A stretch of 64,000 nucleotides of DNA from an uncultured Clostridia bacterium (GCA_947589005.1 CANPZO010000001.1:1-64000); one strand, 5' to 3'. Positions 16,128-25,302 are shown, counted from the first letter of the stretch. Made by a program: numbers and translations. Notes: generated by a model from the sequence alone, not told the origin.

Positions 16128-17195
16128 CTACCTTATTACTCCCCCGCCGACGACGGTGTCGCCGTCGTAAAGCACCACGGTCTGGCCCTTGGTTATTGCC
16201 CGCTGCGGCTCGTCGAACTCGACCTTTATCTCGTCCTCGCCGGTCTGTATGACCGTGGCCGGACTTTCCCTGTGGGCATAACGCACCTTTGCCCTGACGC
16301 GCATTGGCTCCGTTATGGAGTCCACGGAAATCAGGTTTATTTCACCGGCGGTAAGCGAGGTCGAAAACAAATCCTCGTCGAAGCCCAGTATCACCCGATT
16401 ATTATCCACGTCTATCCCGCACACGTACATTGAGGCGGGCAGCGCAAGCCCAAGCCCCCGGCGCTGGCCGACGGTGTAGTTGTAAATTCCCTTGTGACGG
16501 CCCAGAACCCTGCCGCTCAAATCTACAAAATCTCCCTCGGGCGGCAGCCTTTTGCTGTGGGTACGGATAAAGTCGCCGTATTTGCCGTTCTGAACGAAGC
16601 ATATATCCTGGCTGTCGTGCTTTTTCGCGTTTACAAAGCCGTTTTTTTCGGCAATTTCTCTGACCTGAGATTTCAGCATATCTCCCAGAGGAAACATAGT
16701 GCGGCTCAACTGCTCGGGAGTAAGAGAGTACAGAACATAGCTCTGGTCCTTGCTTTGGTCAACGGCCTTTTTCAGCAGAAAGCGTCCGTCCTCCTCAACT
16801 ATACGGGCATAGTGGCCGGTCGCCACACAGTCATAATCGAGCTCCCTCGCCCTCCGGTACAGCTTGTCAAACTTAAGATAACGGTTGCAGTCGATACAGG
16901 GATTGGGCGTCTCTCCCCTTTCGTATGCGCTTATGAAGCGGTCGATGACCGTTTCTCTAAATCTGTCCGAAAAATTGAAAACATAGTGCGGCATACCCAA
17001 AGTCTCGGCCACACTGCGGGCATCCTCCGCGTCCTCCAGAGAGCAGCAGCTGTGATCCCGCGGCAGGTCGATGTCCTCGTTGTTAAAAAGCTTCATTGTC
17101 GCCCCTATGCAGTCGAAGCCCCTCTCCTTCATCAAAAGGGCCGCGACGGATGAATCCACCCCGCCGCTCATGGCTATCAGCGCGCGCTTGTTCAC
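16128..17195 (-). CDS. mnmA: tRNA-specific 2-thiouridylase MnmA
   Basis: MnmA makes 2-thiouridine at the wobble base of Lys, Glu and Gln tRNAs using ATP and a sulfur carrier. The 355-residue protein has the PP-loop ALIAMSGGVDSSVAA, the first catalytic cysteine in NPCIDCNRYLKFD, the second in SQDICFV, and the C-terminal beta-barrel. GTG at 17195 is preceded by gggagg; the frame is open 11 more codons but without a ribosome site. It is monocistronic with its own promoter. Confidence 0.95.
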   Translation of the reverse strand: MNKRALIAMSGGVDSSVAALLMKERGFDCIGATMKLFNNEDIDLPRDHSCCSLEDAEDARSVAETLGMPHYVFNFSDRFRETVIDRFISAYERGETPNPCIDCNRYLKFDKLYRRARELDYDCVATGHYARIVEEDGRFLLKKAVDQSKDQSYVLYSLTPEQLSRTMFPLGDMLKSQVREIAEKNGFVNAKKHDSQDICFVQNGKYGDFIRTHSKRLPPEGDFVDLSGRVLGRHKGIYNYTVGQRRGLGLALPASMYVCGIDVDNNRVILGFDEDLFSTSLTAGEINLISVDSITEPMRVRAKVRYAHRESPATVIQTGEDEIKVEFDEPQRAITKGQTVVLYDGDTVVGGGVIR

Positions 17196-17216
17196 GGTAC
17201 CGCCTCCCAAAGTGAG

Positions 17217-17245
17217 ATTATAACACAATATAAAATTCCTGTCAA
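17217..17245 (-). promoter_or_regulatory. Promoter of mnmA
   Basis: Minus strand TTGACA (17240-17245), 17-bp spacer, TATAAT (17217-17222); perfect consensus, about 20 bp before the GTG. Confidence 0.78.
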
Positions 17246-17260
17246 TAAAAATATTTTATG

Positions 17261-17289
17261 TTGAAAATATGGGCGGTTTGTGATATCAT
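17261..17289 (+). promoter_or_regulatory. Promoter of the rubrerythrin gene
   Basis: TTGAAA (17261-17266), 17-bp spacer, TATCAT (17284-17289). The leader to the ATG is about 65 bases. I see no clear PerR-box palindrome. Confidence 0.65.
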
Positions 17290-17354
17290 TAATACATAAA
17301 ACCTCCCCTCTCCGGAAAAAATACCGTTGAAAATAAGAAAAAGGGGTTTTTACA

Positions 17355-17894
17355 ATGGAGCTGAAGGGGTCAAGGACCGAGGCAAACCTCATGTCCGCGT
17401 TCGCCGGCGAATCGCAGGCGCGGAACAAGTATTGCTATTACGCCAGAAAAGCCCGGGAGGACGGATATGAACAAATCGCGGATATATTTGAGGAGACCGC
17501 TGAGAACGAAAAGGCTCACGCGGAAATATGGTTTAAGCTCATTCACGGGGGGAATTTTGCCGGCACCGCGGAAAACCTCAGAGACGCGGCGGCGGACGAG
17601 CACTTTGAATGGGCGGAAATGTATGCGGATTTTGCAAAAACGGCTAAGGAAGAGGGCTTCGAGCATATCGCGTTTTTGTTCGAAAAAGTGGGCGAAATCG
17701 AGAAAGCTCATGAACAAAGGTATCTCAAGCTTATGGAAAATGTTAAGGACAAAATAGTTTTTTCAAAGGATGGGGACGCCATATGGATATGCCGCAACTG
17801 CGGCAACATTTGTATCGGTAAGGCGGCCCCCGGTGTGTGCCCCGTCTGCGCTCACCCTCAATCCTTTTTTGAACTCAAGGCGGAAAATTATTGA
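17355..17894 (+). CDS. rbr: Rubrerythrin
   Basis: Rubrerythrin reduces hydrogen peroxide in anaerobes using a diiron site and a rubredoxin-type iron. The 179-residue protein has ExxH motifs in ENEKAHAE and EIEKAHEQ with the partner glutamates GESQARNKY and EEGFEH, and a C-terminal rubredoxin-like domain with CRNCG and CPVCAHP. The start is ATG at 17355. Chromate transporter genes follow 35 bp later after a short GGGCCC/GGGCCC repeat that may form a weak hairpin. Confidence 0.95.
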   Translation: MELKGSRTEANLMSAFAGESQARNKYCYYARKAREDGYEQIADIFEETAENEKAHAEIWFKLIHGGNFAGTAENLRDAAADEHFEWAEMYADFAKTAKEEGFEHIAFLFEKVGEIEKAHEQRYLKLMENVKDKIVFSKDGDAIWICRNCGNICIGKAAPGVCPVCAHPQSFFELKAENY

Positions 17895-17929
17895 TTTTGG
17901 GCCCGAGGGCCCTTACATAGGAGAGTCAG

Positions 17930-18490
17930 ATGAACGAGAAAATCAAAACCCTTGGCGGGCTGTTTTTCAGCTTTATTAAAATCGGGGCCTTTACCTTCGG
18001 CGGCGGGTACGCAATGATACCTCTTATCCAGCGCGAGGTGGCGGAAAAGCACGGCTGGATAACCGAAAAGGATATATTGGACATCTTCGCCGTGGCCGAA
18101 TCCACTCCCGGCCCCATCGCCATAAACACCGCCACCTTCGTCGGGAAAAAGGTCGGGGGCTTTGCGGGGGCTTTTCTGGCGACGCTTGGAGTGGTGCTGC
18201 CGTCGTTCGTAATAATCAGCCTTATCGCCTTTGCGCTCAGGCAGTTTCGGGATATTAAGGCCGTGAAATACGCCTTTAACGGAATTAGAGCCGGTGTGCT
18301 CGCCCTTATAGTCAAAGCCCTTGTATCGATGTACCGCCAGTGTCCCAAGTCGAGGCTGTCATATGCGTTGATGGCGGCGGCCTTTGTATGCGCGGCCTTT
18401 TTGGGCGTGAACGTGCTGCTCGTTATAGCGGTCTGCGCGGCCATGGGGCTGACCGCGGCCCTTTTGTCCGAAAGGAGGGGCAAGGCGTGA
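17930..18490 (+). CDS. chrA: Chromate transporter, first half-size subunit
   Basis: This 186-residue membrane protein is one ChrA (CHR) domain. It carries the motif FTFGGGYAMIPLI, then ESTPGPIAINTATFVG and several hydrophobic helices, LGVVLPSFVIISLIAFAL among them. Short-chain CHR proteins normally occur in pairs with opposite topology; the partner overlaps its stop. The physiological ion in anaerobes is unknown; chromate/sulfate antiport is the family assignment. ATG is preceded by aggagag. Confidence 0.9.
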   Translation: MNEKIKTLGGLFFSFIKIGAFTFGGGYAMIPLIQREVAEKHGWITEKDILDIFAVAESTPGPIAINTATFVGKKVGGFAGAFLATLGVVLPSFVIISLIAFALRQFRDIKAVKYAFNGIRAGVLALIVKALVSMYRQCPKSRLSYALMAAAFVCAAFLGVNVLLVIAVCAAMGLTAALLSERRGKA

Positions 18491-19035
18491 TATACCTCGA
18501 ACTGCTTTGGACCTTCTTTAAGATAGGGCTTTTCACCTTCGGCGGCGGCTACGCCATGCTGCCGCTTATACAGGCGGAGGTGGAGGCCAGGGGCTGGATG
18601 ACCCAGTCGGAGCTGGTGAATTTTGTCGCGGTCAGCGAGAGCACGCCCGGCCCTTTTGCGGTGAATATATCCACCTATGTGGGCGCGGAGACCGGCGGAT
18701 TTTTAGGCGCTGTATGCGCCACGGCCGGCGTGGTGCTGCCCTCGTTTATAATTATCCTCATCGTAGCCGGATGCTACGAAAAATTTAAGAGCAGCCGCAT
18801 TGTGGGCGGCTGCCTGGCCGGGCTCCGTCCGGCCGTGGTAGCCCTCATAGGCGCGGCGGTGATATCCGTGGGGAAAACGGTTTTCCTTCCCTATTCAGGT
18901 CCGGCCGAGCTTGCGGCTTCGGCGGCGATATTCCTGCTGTCGCTGCTGCTGGTGTTCAAGAAGCTGCACCCTATCGCGGTAATCGTTATTTCGGCGGCGG
19001 CGGGAATTGCGCTAGGATATGCGGGAATAATATAA
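18487..19035 (+). CDS. chrA: Chromate transporter, second half-size subunit
   Basis: This 182-residue CHR-domain protein repeats the motifs FTFGGGYAMLPLI and ESTPGPFAVNISTYVG and has about five to six hydrophobic segments. It starts with GTG at 18487, which overlaps the TGA of the first subunit (GTGA), with a ggagg about ten bases upstream. The tight coupling fits a 1:1 heterodimer. The transcript probably ends in the hairpin carried by the repeat copy that follows. Confidence 0.9.
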   Translation: MIYLELLWTFFKIGLFTFGGGYAMLPLIQAEVEARGWMTQSELVNFVAVSESTPGPFAVNISTYVGAETGGFLGAVCATAGVVLPSFIIILIVAGCYEKFKSSRIVGGCLAGLRPAVVALIGAAVISVGKTVFLPYSGPAELAASAAIFLLSLLLVFKKLHPIAVIVISAAAGIALGYAGII

Positions 19036-19043
19036 AAAAAGGG

Positions 19044-19354
19044 CTGTAAAAAAATGGCGCAGACCGTTCAAGGGCTGAAAGCCTCTATTTAAGCCAAATT
19101 CATGTATTGATAAACCCGTGAATGAAATCATAACAGTGAATAATGTGGAAAAACCGCCTTTTTCGAGAAAAAGGCGGTTTTTCTTTTTGTTTTATGCCCT
19201 TGAACTACGAACGAAAATCACCGCTCGGCGTACCTGTGTACGCCGTCGGGAGGGCCTGCTCGGCGGCTTTAGCCGCCTGCGCGGGCTGATTTTCGTCCGT
19301 TCCGCGCGATTTTTTTTGACAGCCCCAATGCCTCCATATTACATAGTGAGTTTC
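19044..19354 (+). repeat. Dispersed structured intergenic repeat, copy 2 (full length)
   Basis: It consists of an upstream module (19044-19092, ctgtaaaaaaatggcgcaga onward), an unrelated spacer of about 55 bp, a terminator-like hairpin (19148-19183) and the core (19196-19354). The upstream module is almost identical in copy 3, and the core in copies 1 and 3. Within the core the GGCGGC/GCCGCC stem has loop TTTA here, but AGTG in copy 1 and AGG in copy 3. It fills the whole gap between convergent chrA and thiN; I see nothing else in that stretch. Confidence 0.88.
19148..19183 (+). terminator. Terminator inside repeat copy 2
   Basis: Long perfect stem (aaaaaccgccttttt and its complement, loop of about 2-4 bases) followed by ttctttttg on the plus strand. 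It probably ends the chromate transporter transcript. Copy 3 has a different stem sequence at the same position. Confidence 0.8.
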
Positions 19355-19358
19355 TTTT

Positions 19359-19976
19359 TCAGTCGTTATAAATATCCGCTATCAGCACCCCGCTGTCGAA
19401 TGTGACCTCCCCCACGTCGGACGCGAGAACATTGCTGAGCCAGATGGAGCGGTACATATCTATGTCCGCCTTATTTAAAGGATATTTGAAGCCCCTAAGC
19501 GTAATGCCGGTCACGGGCTGGAGCGGTATGAAAGAAACGCTCATTCCCGGCACGCCGCGTATAAGCTCACGCTTTTCCATGGCGTGCATAAGGTTGTGAC
19601 CGTCCGCAAGGACGGCCTTTTTTCCTATGCGGCGGAGATTTTCCAGCATACCGATATTTGACAGCGTATGGTCAAGCCTTGTGCCGGTGCAGCCCAAAAG
19701 CAAAAGCTCGTCATAGCCGCGGTCCACGGCCTCGGCCACGGCAACGTGAGTGTCGCTGAAATCCTTTTCCGGCTGTAACTTTATTATCTCGGCATCGCCG
19801 GGCAGCTCTCCGGAAAACGAGTCGAAGTCGCCGACTATCAAAGCGGGCTTAAGCCCCATCTCTTTACAGTGGGCGAGGCCGCCGTCGGCGCAGACGATAA
19901 AATCACCGTCATTGATAAGGCCCTTTGTATACTCATAGTCCGAGATCGTCCCGGCGCTTATGACAACCGCCCGCAT
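19359..19976 (-). CDS. thiN: Thiamine pyrophosphokinase
   Basis: ThiN transfers pyrophosphate from ATP to thiamine. The 205-residue protein has the N-terminal CADGGLAHC, LIVGDFDSFSG and KDFSDTHVAVAEA motifs with the metal-binding aspartates, and LLGCTGTRLDHTLSN in the middle. It is the last gene of the long ylo-type operon, and its ATG shares one base with the rpe stop codon. B. subtilis has the same gene (yloS) at the same place. Confidence 0.93.
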   Translation of the reverse strand: MRAVVISAGTISDYEYTKGLINDGDFIVCADGGLAHCKEMGLKPALIVGDFDSFSGELPGDAEIIKLQPEKDFSDTHVAVAEAVDRGYDELLLLGCTGTRLDHTLSNIGMLENLRRIGKKAVLADGHNLMHAMEKRELIRGVPGMSVSFIPLQPVTGITLRGFKYPLNKADIDMYRSIWLSNVLASDVGEVTFDSGVLIADIYND

Positions 19977-20623
19977 CAGACCAGCCCCTTGAACCGGCGC
20001 ACCGCAAGAGCGGGGTCACCGGCACGGAAGACGGCGCTCCCGGCCACAATGACGTTGGCTCCGGCGTCGGTTATTGCCTTAAGGTTGTCAAGGGTAACGC
20101 CCCCGTCCACCTGAATGTCAATGGGCCTGTCCCCTATCATGGCCTTTGTATCCCTGACCTTCCCTACCATGGCGGGGATGAATTTCTGTCCGCCGAAGCC
20201 GGGATTTACGGTCATTATCAAAATCATGTCAAGGTCGTCGAGGACGTATTTAAGACAGCCTATGTCCGTGGCGGGATTGAGGGCGACGCCGGCCCTTTTC
20301 CCCAGAGAGCGTATGTAGGAAAGCGTCCGCTGGAGATGAGGCGCGGCCTCGGCATGGACGGTTATTATATCCGCCCCGGCGCCGGCAAAGGCGTCGATGT
20401 GCCTGTCGGGGTCGTTTATCATAAGGTGGCAGTCAAAGACCAGCCCCGAGTCCCCGCGCAGACATGAGATAACCGGCGGGCCTACGGTGATATTGGGTAC
20501 AAAACCGCCGTCCATCACGTCGATATGCAAATAATCGGTGCCCGCGTCCTCTACGGTTTTTATACTTTCCCTGAGCGCGCCGTAATCGGCGGCCAGTATG
20601 GACGGTGAAAGCTTTATGCTCAT
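19976..20623 (-). CDS. rpe: Ribulose-phosphate 3-epimerase
   Basis: This enzyme of the pentose phosphate pathway interconverts ribulose-5-phosphate and xylulose-5-phosphate. The 215-residue TIM-barrel protein has SPSILAADYG, HIDVMDGGFVPNIT with metal-binding His and Asp, CHLMI, VNPGFGGQKF and the second Asp in IQVDGGV. ATG at 20623 lies after gggaggag; an in-frame extension of five codons adds no family sequence. It overlaps rsgA by 4 bp. Confidence 0.95.
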   Translation of the reverse strand: MSIKLSPSILAADYGALRESIKTVEDAGTDYLHIDVMDGGFVPNITVGPPVISCLRGDSGLVFDCHLMINDPDRHIDAFAGAGADIITVHAEAAPHLQRTLSYIRSLGKRAGVALNPATDIGCLKYVLDDLDMILIMTVNPGFGGQKFIPAMVGKVRDTKAMIGDRPIDIQVDGGVTLDNLKAITDAGANVIVAGSAVFRAGDPALAVRRFKGLV

Positions 20624-21501
20624 TTGTTCTCCTCCCATTCCTTTATTTCCTTGAGCGCCTCGTACATCTGCTTATAGCTGTCGTAGCGGCTTTGGGCTAT
20701 ATCGCCCTTATCGAGGGCGTCGATAACGGCGCAGTCGGGCTCGGCGGTATGGGTGCAGCCCCTGAAGCGGCACTTTCCCTCAAGCCTCGCCATCTCGGGG
20801 AAAAGCAGCCTTAAATCCCTCGCCTTTATGCCGTCCACCTCCAGCCGTGAAAACCCCGGCGTGTCCAGCACATAGCCTCCGTGGGCCTGTATAAGCTCCA
20901 CATGGCGGGTAGTGTGGCGGCCTCGCTCAATGCGGCTGACGCCGCCGACCGCAAGGCTGCGCTCGGTGACAAGGCTGAGCAGACTGGATTTGCCCACCCC
21001 GCTAAGTCCGGCAAAGGCCACGGTTTTGCCGGGAATAAGGCCGATAATATCGTCAATGCCCGTATTTTCCCTGGCGCAGGCAATAAGCGTGCGATACCCC
21101 GCCCTTTTGTATATGTCGGCAATTTCACCGGCCTTTTCACCGGGTGCGAGGTCAGTCTTGTTTACGCAGACCACTCCCTCGATATCCTTGCCGGAGGCGA
21201 TGGCCAGCAGCTTGTCAAGGAGGGTGAAGTCCGGCTCCGGCGAAGCGGCCGCGCAAACTATGAGCAGAATATCAATGTTTGCCACGGGCGGGCGTATCAG
21301 GAAATTTTTCCGTGGGCATATTTTGTCTATGCTGCCCGTGTTGTCTTTGCCCACGCTGACGCTGACCCTGTCCCCCACCATGGGAATAAGCTCCGTGCGC
21401 CGAAGTCTGCCCCTTGCGCTGCATTCCACAAGGCCGTCCGCCGTGTCAACCAGATAGCTACCACCAACGCCCTTGATTATCTTGCCGTACGCTGTAATCA
21501 A
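20620..21501 (-). CDS. rsgA: Ribosome small subunit-dependent GTPase RsgA
   Basis: RsgA is a circularly permuted GTPase that acts late in 30S maturation. The 293-residue protein has an OB fold, then G4 (NKTDL), G1 (GLSGVGKSSLLS), G3 (DTPG), and the C-terminal zinc site CRFRGCTHTAEPDCAV. TTG at 21501 overlaps the prkC stop (TTGA) with an aggt site nine bases upstream. It lies in the conserved prpC-prkC-rsgA order; in B. subtilis this GTPase is a PrkC substrate. Confidence 0.95.
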   Translation of the reverse strand: MITAYGKIIKGVGGSYLVDTADGLVECSARGRLRRTELIPMVGDRVSVSVGKDNTGSIDKICPRKNFLIRPPVANIDILLIVCAAASPEPDFTLLDKLLAIASGKDIEGVVCVNKTDLAPGEKAGEIADIYKRAGYRTLIACARENTGIDDIIGLIPGKTVAFAGLSGVGKSSLLSLVTERSLAVGGVSRIERGRHTTRHVELIQAHGGYVLDTPGFSRLEVDGIKARDLRLLFPEMARLEGKCRFRGCTHTAEPDCAVIDALDKGDIAQSRYDSYKQMYEALKEIKEWEENK

Positions 21502-23537
21502 TCAAACACTACCTCTTTCGTGCCAACAAATTCGCCGTCATAATAAACATCGACTTTGATCGTGCCCCGGCTCTTAAGAGTAATTTCCGCCGTACCGGAG
21601 TCTGTGCTGTGAGACTTTTCGTATATAGTTTCACCGTTGCAAACCAGCTTGATAATCACATTGGCCCTGTCGCTGGGGAGATTGTAAAGAGTGAGATTTT
21701 GGGTCTTCATTTCCTCTATCTGACTGGGGTCGTCAACGGTGTGGGGCGGCTCGGTCGAGGGATCATCGCCGCCGGTTTCATCTTCATCGTCCTTATCTTT
21801 GGAGGGGCCATCGCTTATATAAATGACTATCTCGCTGCCCATGGCCACCTTTGAAGAGGCTTTCGGGCTCTGGTCATAGACCTTGCCCCTGTCGGTATCG
21901 CTGTTGCCGTGGCGGACGCCGCCCACAACAAAGCCGCTGCGCTCAATTAGGATGCGCGCCTCCTCCTCCGTGTCGCCAATGACGCTGGGGACGACGTTTT
22001 TCTCGCTGCCGGTGGAAACATAGAGGGTCACCGTGTCACCGGTATTGACCTCCTCGCCCGCCGCGGGCTCCTGACGGATTATGGTGCCGGCGGGGAAATC
22101 ATCGCTGCTCTCCTCTTTCTTTTCGACCTTAACGCCTTTTTCGGAAAGCTCCTTTTCTATCTCGTCGTAGGTCAGCTTCAATTCCGTGTAGTCCTCGAGG
22201 GTAAAGGTGTTTGGCCCGTCGCTGACGATAACTTTTATCTCCCTCGCGGTATTGACGGCGGTTTCCGCGTCAGGCGTCTGAGAAATTATTGTGCCCTCGT
22301 CGGCGAAATCGTTCTCGTGGCCTTCTACCCGAAGGGTAAAGCCGCTTCGACTGCCCGAAAGCGACGCGAGGAACTCCTCCGCTTCCTCAACGGTCATGCC
22401 TATAAGGCTGGGTACGGAAATCTCCGCCGACGTTTTGCGGTCATCCGAATTTTTGAAAAGTGTGCTGTTTATCCTCGCGAATATGACCGTGCTTATAAGT
22501 GCTATAACAAGGGCCGAGGCTATTATAACCGACACTATCGCCGCGGTGCTGCCGCCGCTATGCTTTTTAGACTCCTCTTTTTTGGACGAACTGTTGGTGC
22601 GCTGCTTAACCACGGGGACGGTTTCATCAACCCTGCGCTTAACCTCCTTGGTGTCTATGACGCGGGTCTCGCCGTTTTCCGTATTATCGCTGACTATCCT
22701 GGCGTCCGGGTCGATATAAAGCTGCTTTAAGTCGCTCAACACCTCTTCGGCGTTGGAATACCGGAGACGTATTTCCTTGTTCATCGCCTTAAGGATTATC
22801 TGCTCTATCCCCACGGGTATGGAGGAATTGAGCTTCCTCGGGGGAACGGGCTCTTCCTGGATATGCTTCATGGCAACGGCCACGGGCGTTTCGGCGTCAA
22901 AGGGCACCTGTCCCGTAAACAGCTCGTACATTACCACGCCGAGGGAGTAAATATCGCTGCGCTGGTCGGTATAGCCGCCCCTGGCCTGCTCTGGAGAAAG
23001 GTAGTGGGCGCTGCCGATAGCGGTGCTGTTCATTTTGGTGGTATTGTTGTTGGCCGCCCTCGCTATGCCGAAGTCGGTGACCTTCAGTATGCCCTCCGGA
23101 GTGACGACGATGTTCTGGGGCTTGATATCCCGGTGAATGATGTGCTTGAGATGGGCGTGCTCCAGTGCGCGGCATATCTGCATGGAATAGTCGGCCGCCT
23201 CTTTCCAGTAAAGGCCGCCGGGCTTGCTTTTTATATATTCCTTAAGGGTCTTGCCGTTGAGGAACTCCATAACGATATACTGTATCCCGTCCTCTTCGCC
23301 GACGTCGTATATCTGAACGATATTCTGATGCGAAAGACTGGCCGCCGCCTGAGATTCGATATTGAAGCGGCGGATAAATTCTTCATCCTCCTTGTACTCG
23401 CTGTGGAGCACCTTTATGGCGACAAAGCGGTTGAGCATACGGTCCTTGGCCTTATAGACGTTGGCCATTCCGCCGCTCCCCACCTTTTCAATTATCTCGT
23501 ATCTGTTTGCAAGAACTCTTCCTATCACTGAAGTCAC
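21498..23537 (-). CDS. prkC: Membrane Ser/Thr protein kinase with PASTA domains
   Basis: This 679-residue sensor kinase has a cytosolic Hanks-type domain with VGSGGMANVYKAKD (about 19-32) and HRDIKPQNIVV (near 136), a transmembrane helix near 332-355, three PASTA repeats (about 370-585; SVPSLIGMTVEEAEEFL opens the first) and a C-terminal tail. PASTA domains sense muropeptides or lipid II and control cell wall growth and dormancy. The start is one of two GTG codons (23537 or 23528); the second has better spacing from aaggtagg. It follows its phosphatase directly. Confidence 0.95.
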   Translation of the reverse strand: MTSVIGRVLANRYEIIEKVGSGGMANVYKAKDRMLNRFVAIKVLHSEYKEDEEFIRRFNIESQAAASLSHQNIVQIYDVGEEDGIQYIVMEFLNGKTLKEYIKSKPGGLYWKEAADYSMQICRALEHAHLKHIIHRDIKPQNIVVTPEGILKVTDFGIARAANNNTTKMNSTAIGSAHYLSPEQARGGYTDQRSDIYSLGVVMYELFTGQVPFDAETPVAVAMKHIQEEPVPPRKLNSSIPVGIEQIILKAMNKEIRLRYSNAEEVLSDLKQLYIDPDARIVSDNTENGETRVIDTKEVKRRVDETVPVVKQRTNSSSKKEESKKHSGGSTAAIVSVIIASALVIALISTVIFARINSTLFKNSDDRKTSAEISVPSLIGMTVEEAEEFLASLSGSRSGFTLRVEGHENDFADEGTIISQTPDAETAVNTAREIKVIVSDGPNTFTLEDYTELKLTYDEIEKELSEKGVKVEKKEESSDDFPAGTIIRQEPAAGEEVNTGDTVTLYVSTGSEKNVVPSVIGDTEEEARILIERSGFVVGGVRHGNSDTDRGKVYDQSPKASSKVAMGSEIVIYISDGPSKDKDDEDETGGDDPSTEPPHTVDDPSQIEEMKTQNLTLYNLPSDRANVIIKLVCNGETIYEKSHSTDSGTAEITLKSRGTIKVDVYYDGEFVGTKEVVFD

Positions 23538-24263
23538 CTACCTTTTTATAAGAACTACCGTGATGTTGTCCTGGCCGCCGTTGTCGTTGGCCAGCTCAAT
23601 CAGCCTGCGCGCCTTATCCTCAAGTCCGGTTTTGTCGCTCAGGATATAGGCTATGTCTATCTCGGCGACCATATTGGTCAGTCCGTCGCTGCACATAAGG
23701 ATTATGTCGCCCGGTTTGAAGGATACGAGATAGGTGTCGGTCTGTACGGTAGCCTGCGTGCCAATGGCGCGGGTGATGTAGTTGCGCCGCTCATATGTAA
23801 GCGCCTCGTCCCGCGTCAGCCGCCCCTGGTCTATCATTTCCTCCACAAGGGAATGGTCCTTGGTTATCTGATACAGTCCGTGTCCGTTGAAAATATAAAC
23901 CCGACTGTCGCCCACATGACCTATATAGGCGCCGTCCTCCTGGGACACAACGCAGACGTCGCAGGTCGTGCCCATGCCTCCGTATGCGGGCTCGCTGACC
24001 GACATGGAATACACATGGTTGTTGGCATGGCTCACCGCTGAGGTTATCTTGACGAACAGACTGCCGTCGTCCTCGGCCATAAGGTCCTCCATTGTTTTTA
24101 CAATGTCCGACGCCGCCTCCGTGCTGGCTATCTCGCCGGCCCGATGGCCGCCCATGCCGTCACAGAGTACGAACACCGGATACCTCCCCGCCTCGGAAAC
24201 CGCGTATGCGTCTTGATTTTGTTCTCGCAGTCTGCCAATGTCCGATAACTCGTAATGCTCCAT
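23538..24263 (-). CDS. prpC: PP2C-type Ser/Thr phosphatase
   Basis: PrpC removes phosphates placed by PrkC. The 241-residue PPM-family protein has the metal-binding motifs REQNQDAY, LCDGMGGH, VGDSRVY and CSDGLTN. ATG at 24263 lies nine bases after aagggag; the TTG at 24272 touches the ribosome site and is unlikely. Its stop TAG lies immediately before the first prkC GTG, so kinase and phosphatase are made together. Confidence 0.95.
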   Translation of the reverse strand: MEHYELSDIGRLREQNQDAYAVSEAGRYPVFVLCDGMGGHRAGEIASTEAASDIVKTMEDLMAEDDGSLFVKITSAVSHANNHVYSMSVSEPAYGGMGTTCDVCVVSQEDGAYIGHVGDSRVYIFNGHGLYQITKDHSLVEEMIDQGRLTRDEALTYERRNYITRAIGTQATVQTDTYLVSFKPGDIILMCSDGLTNMVAEIDIAYILSDKTGLEDKARRLIELANDNGGQDNITVVLIKR

Positions 24264-24282
24264 ATATTCCAACTCCCTTCAG

Positions 24283-25302
24283 CTATATTTCGCCGTTCCT
24301 GAGCTGACCGCAGGAGGCGCTTATATCTCCGCCCAACTCCCGTCGGACGGTGGCGTTTACGCCGTTTTTGTTCAGATATTCCGCAAAGGCCGCCACACTT
24401 TCCTTTCCGGTGCGGACATAGTCCCGCTCCCGCACGGGGTTCACGGGAATAAGGTTTACGTGGCAGTTCCTGTCCCTCAAAAGTCTCACAAGGGCCGCCG
24501 CCTGAGCGGGATTGCCGTTCTTCTCGGACAGAGCGTACTCAAAGGTAACGCGCCGTCCGGTCTTTTCGAAATATTCGTCGCAGGCCGCCAGGGTCTCGGC
24601 AATCGTATATGCCTTGGCGACTGGCATCATCTCTCTTCGCAGGCTGTCGTCGGGGGCATGGAGGGACAGCGCCAGATTTATGGGTATTCCCTCGCCCGAA
24701 AAGCGGCATATCTTATCCGCGAGCCCGCAGGTGGAAAGGGTAATGTGCCGCCAGCCGATGCCGAGACCGGCGGGGTCGTTAACGATTTTAAGAAATTTTA
24801 CGACGTTGTCGTAGTTGTCAAAGGGCTCTCCTATGCCCATTATAACAATGTTGCTTATTCTTATTCCGAGGTCCTTCTGGACCGCGATTATCTGGCCCGT
24901 CATCTCGTTGGGCGCAAGTCCGCGGACAAGGCCGCCCAGGGTAGACGCGCAGAAGGTGCAGCCCATACGGCAGCCGACCTGCGAGGAGATGCAGACCGAA
25001 TATCCGTGATGATAGCTCATGACCACGGTTTCGATGGCGTTGCCGTCGCTGAGGCCGAACAGATATTTCACCGTCCCGTCAATGCGTGACACCAGCTTCC
25101 GCCGGACGGTGGGCAGACAGATTTCGGCGCTTTGACCGAGCTTTTCCCGCAGAGCCTTGCTGAGGTTGGTGCAGTCGTCCAAGCTCTCCGCGCCCCGGCT
25201 TATCCATTCAAATATCTGCTTCCCTCTGAACGCGCCCTCCCCCATGGACTTCATGTAGGAGGTCAGCTCTTCAAGGGTCAGGTCGCCAAGGTTGAGCGCC
25301 AT
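24283..25302 (-). CDS. rlmN: Dual-specificity RNA methyltransferase RlmN
   Basis: RlmN is a radical-SAM enzyme that methylates C2 of A2503 in 23S rRNA and of A37 in some tRNAs. The 339-residue protein has the cluster motif CRMGCTFC (Cys111, 115, 118) and the C-terminal resolving cysteine in GDISASCGQL. It sits 15 bp from rsmB in the long operon. Confidence 0.96.
   Translation of the reverse strand: MALNLGDLTLEELTSYMKSMGEGAFRGKQIFEWISRGAESLDDCTNLSKALREKLGQSAEICLPTVRRKLVSRIDGTVKYLFGLSDGNAIETVVMSYHHGYSVCISSQVGCRMGCTFCASTLGGLVRGLAPNEMTGQIIAVQKDLGIRISNIVIMGIGEPFDNYDNVVKFLKIVNDPAGLGIGWRHITLSTCGLADKICRFSGEGIPINLALSLHAPDDSLRREMMPVAKAYTIAETLAACDEYFEKTGRRVTFEYALSEKNGNPAQAAALVRLLRDRNCHVNLIPVNPVRERDYVRTGKESVAAFAEYLNKNGVNATVRRELGGDISASCGQLRNGEI

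Noticed and set aside
17899-17912. GGGCCC-GA-GGGCCC as a possible terminator after rubrerythrin
   Set aside because: The two-base gap makes a poor loop and no T-run follows; it may be a small hairpin only.
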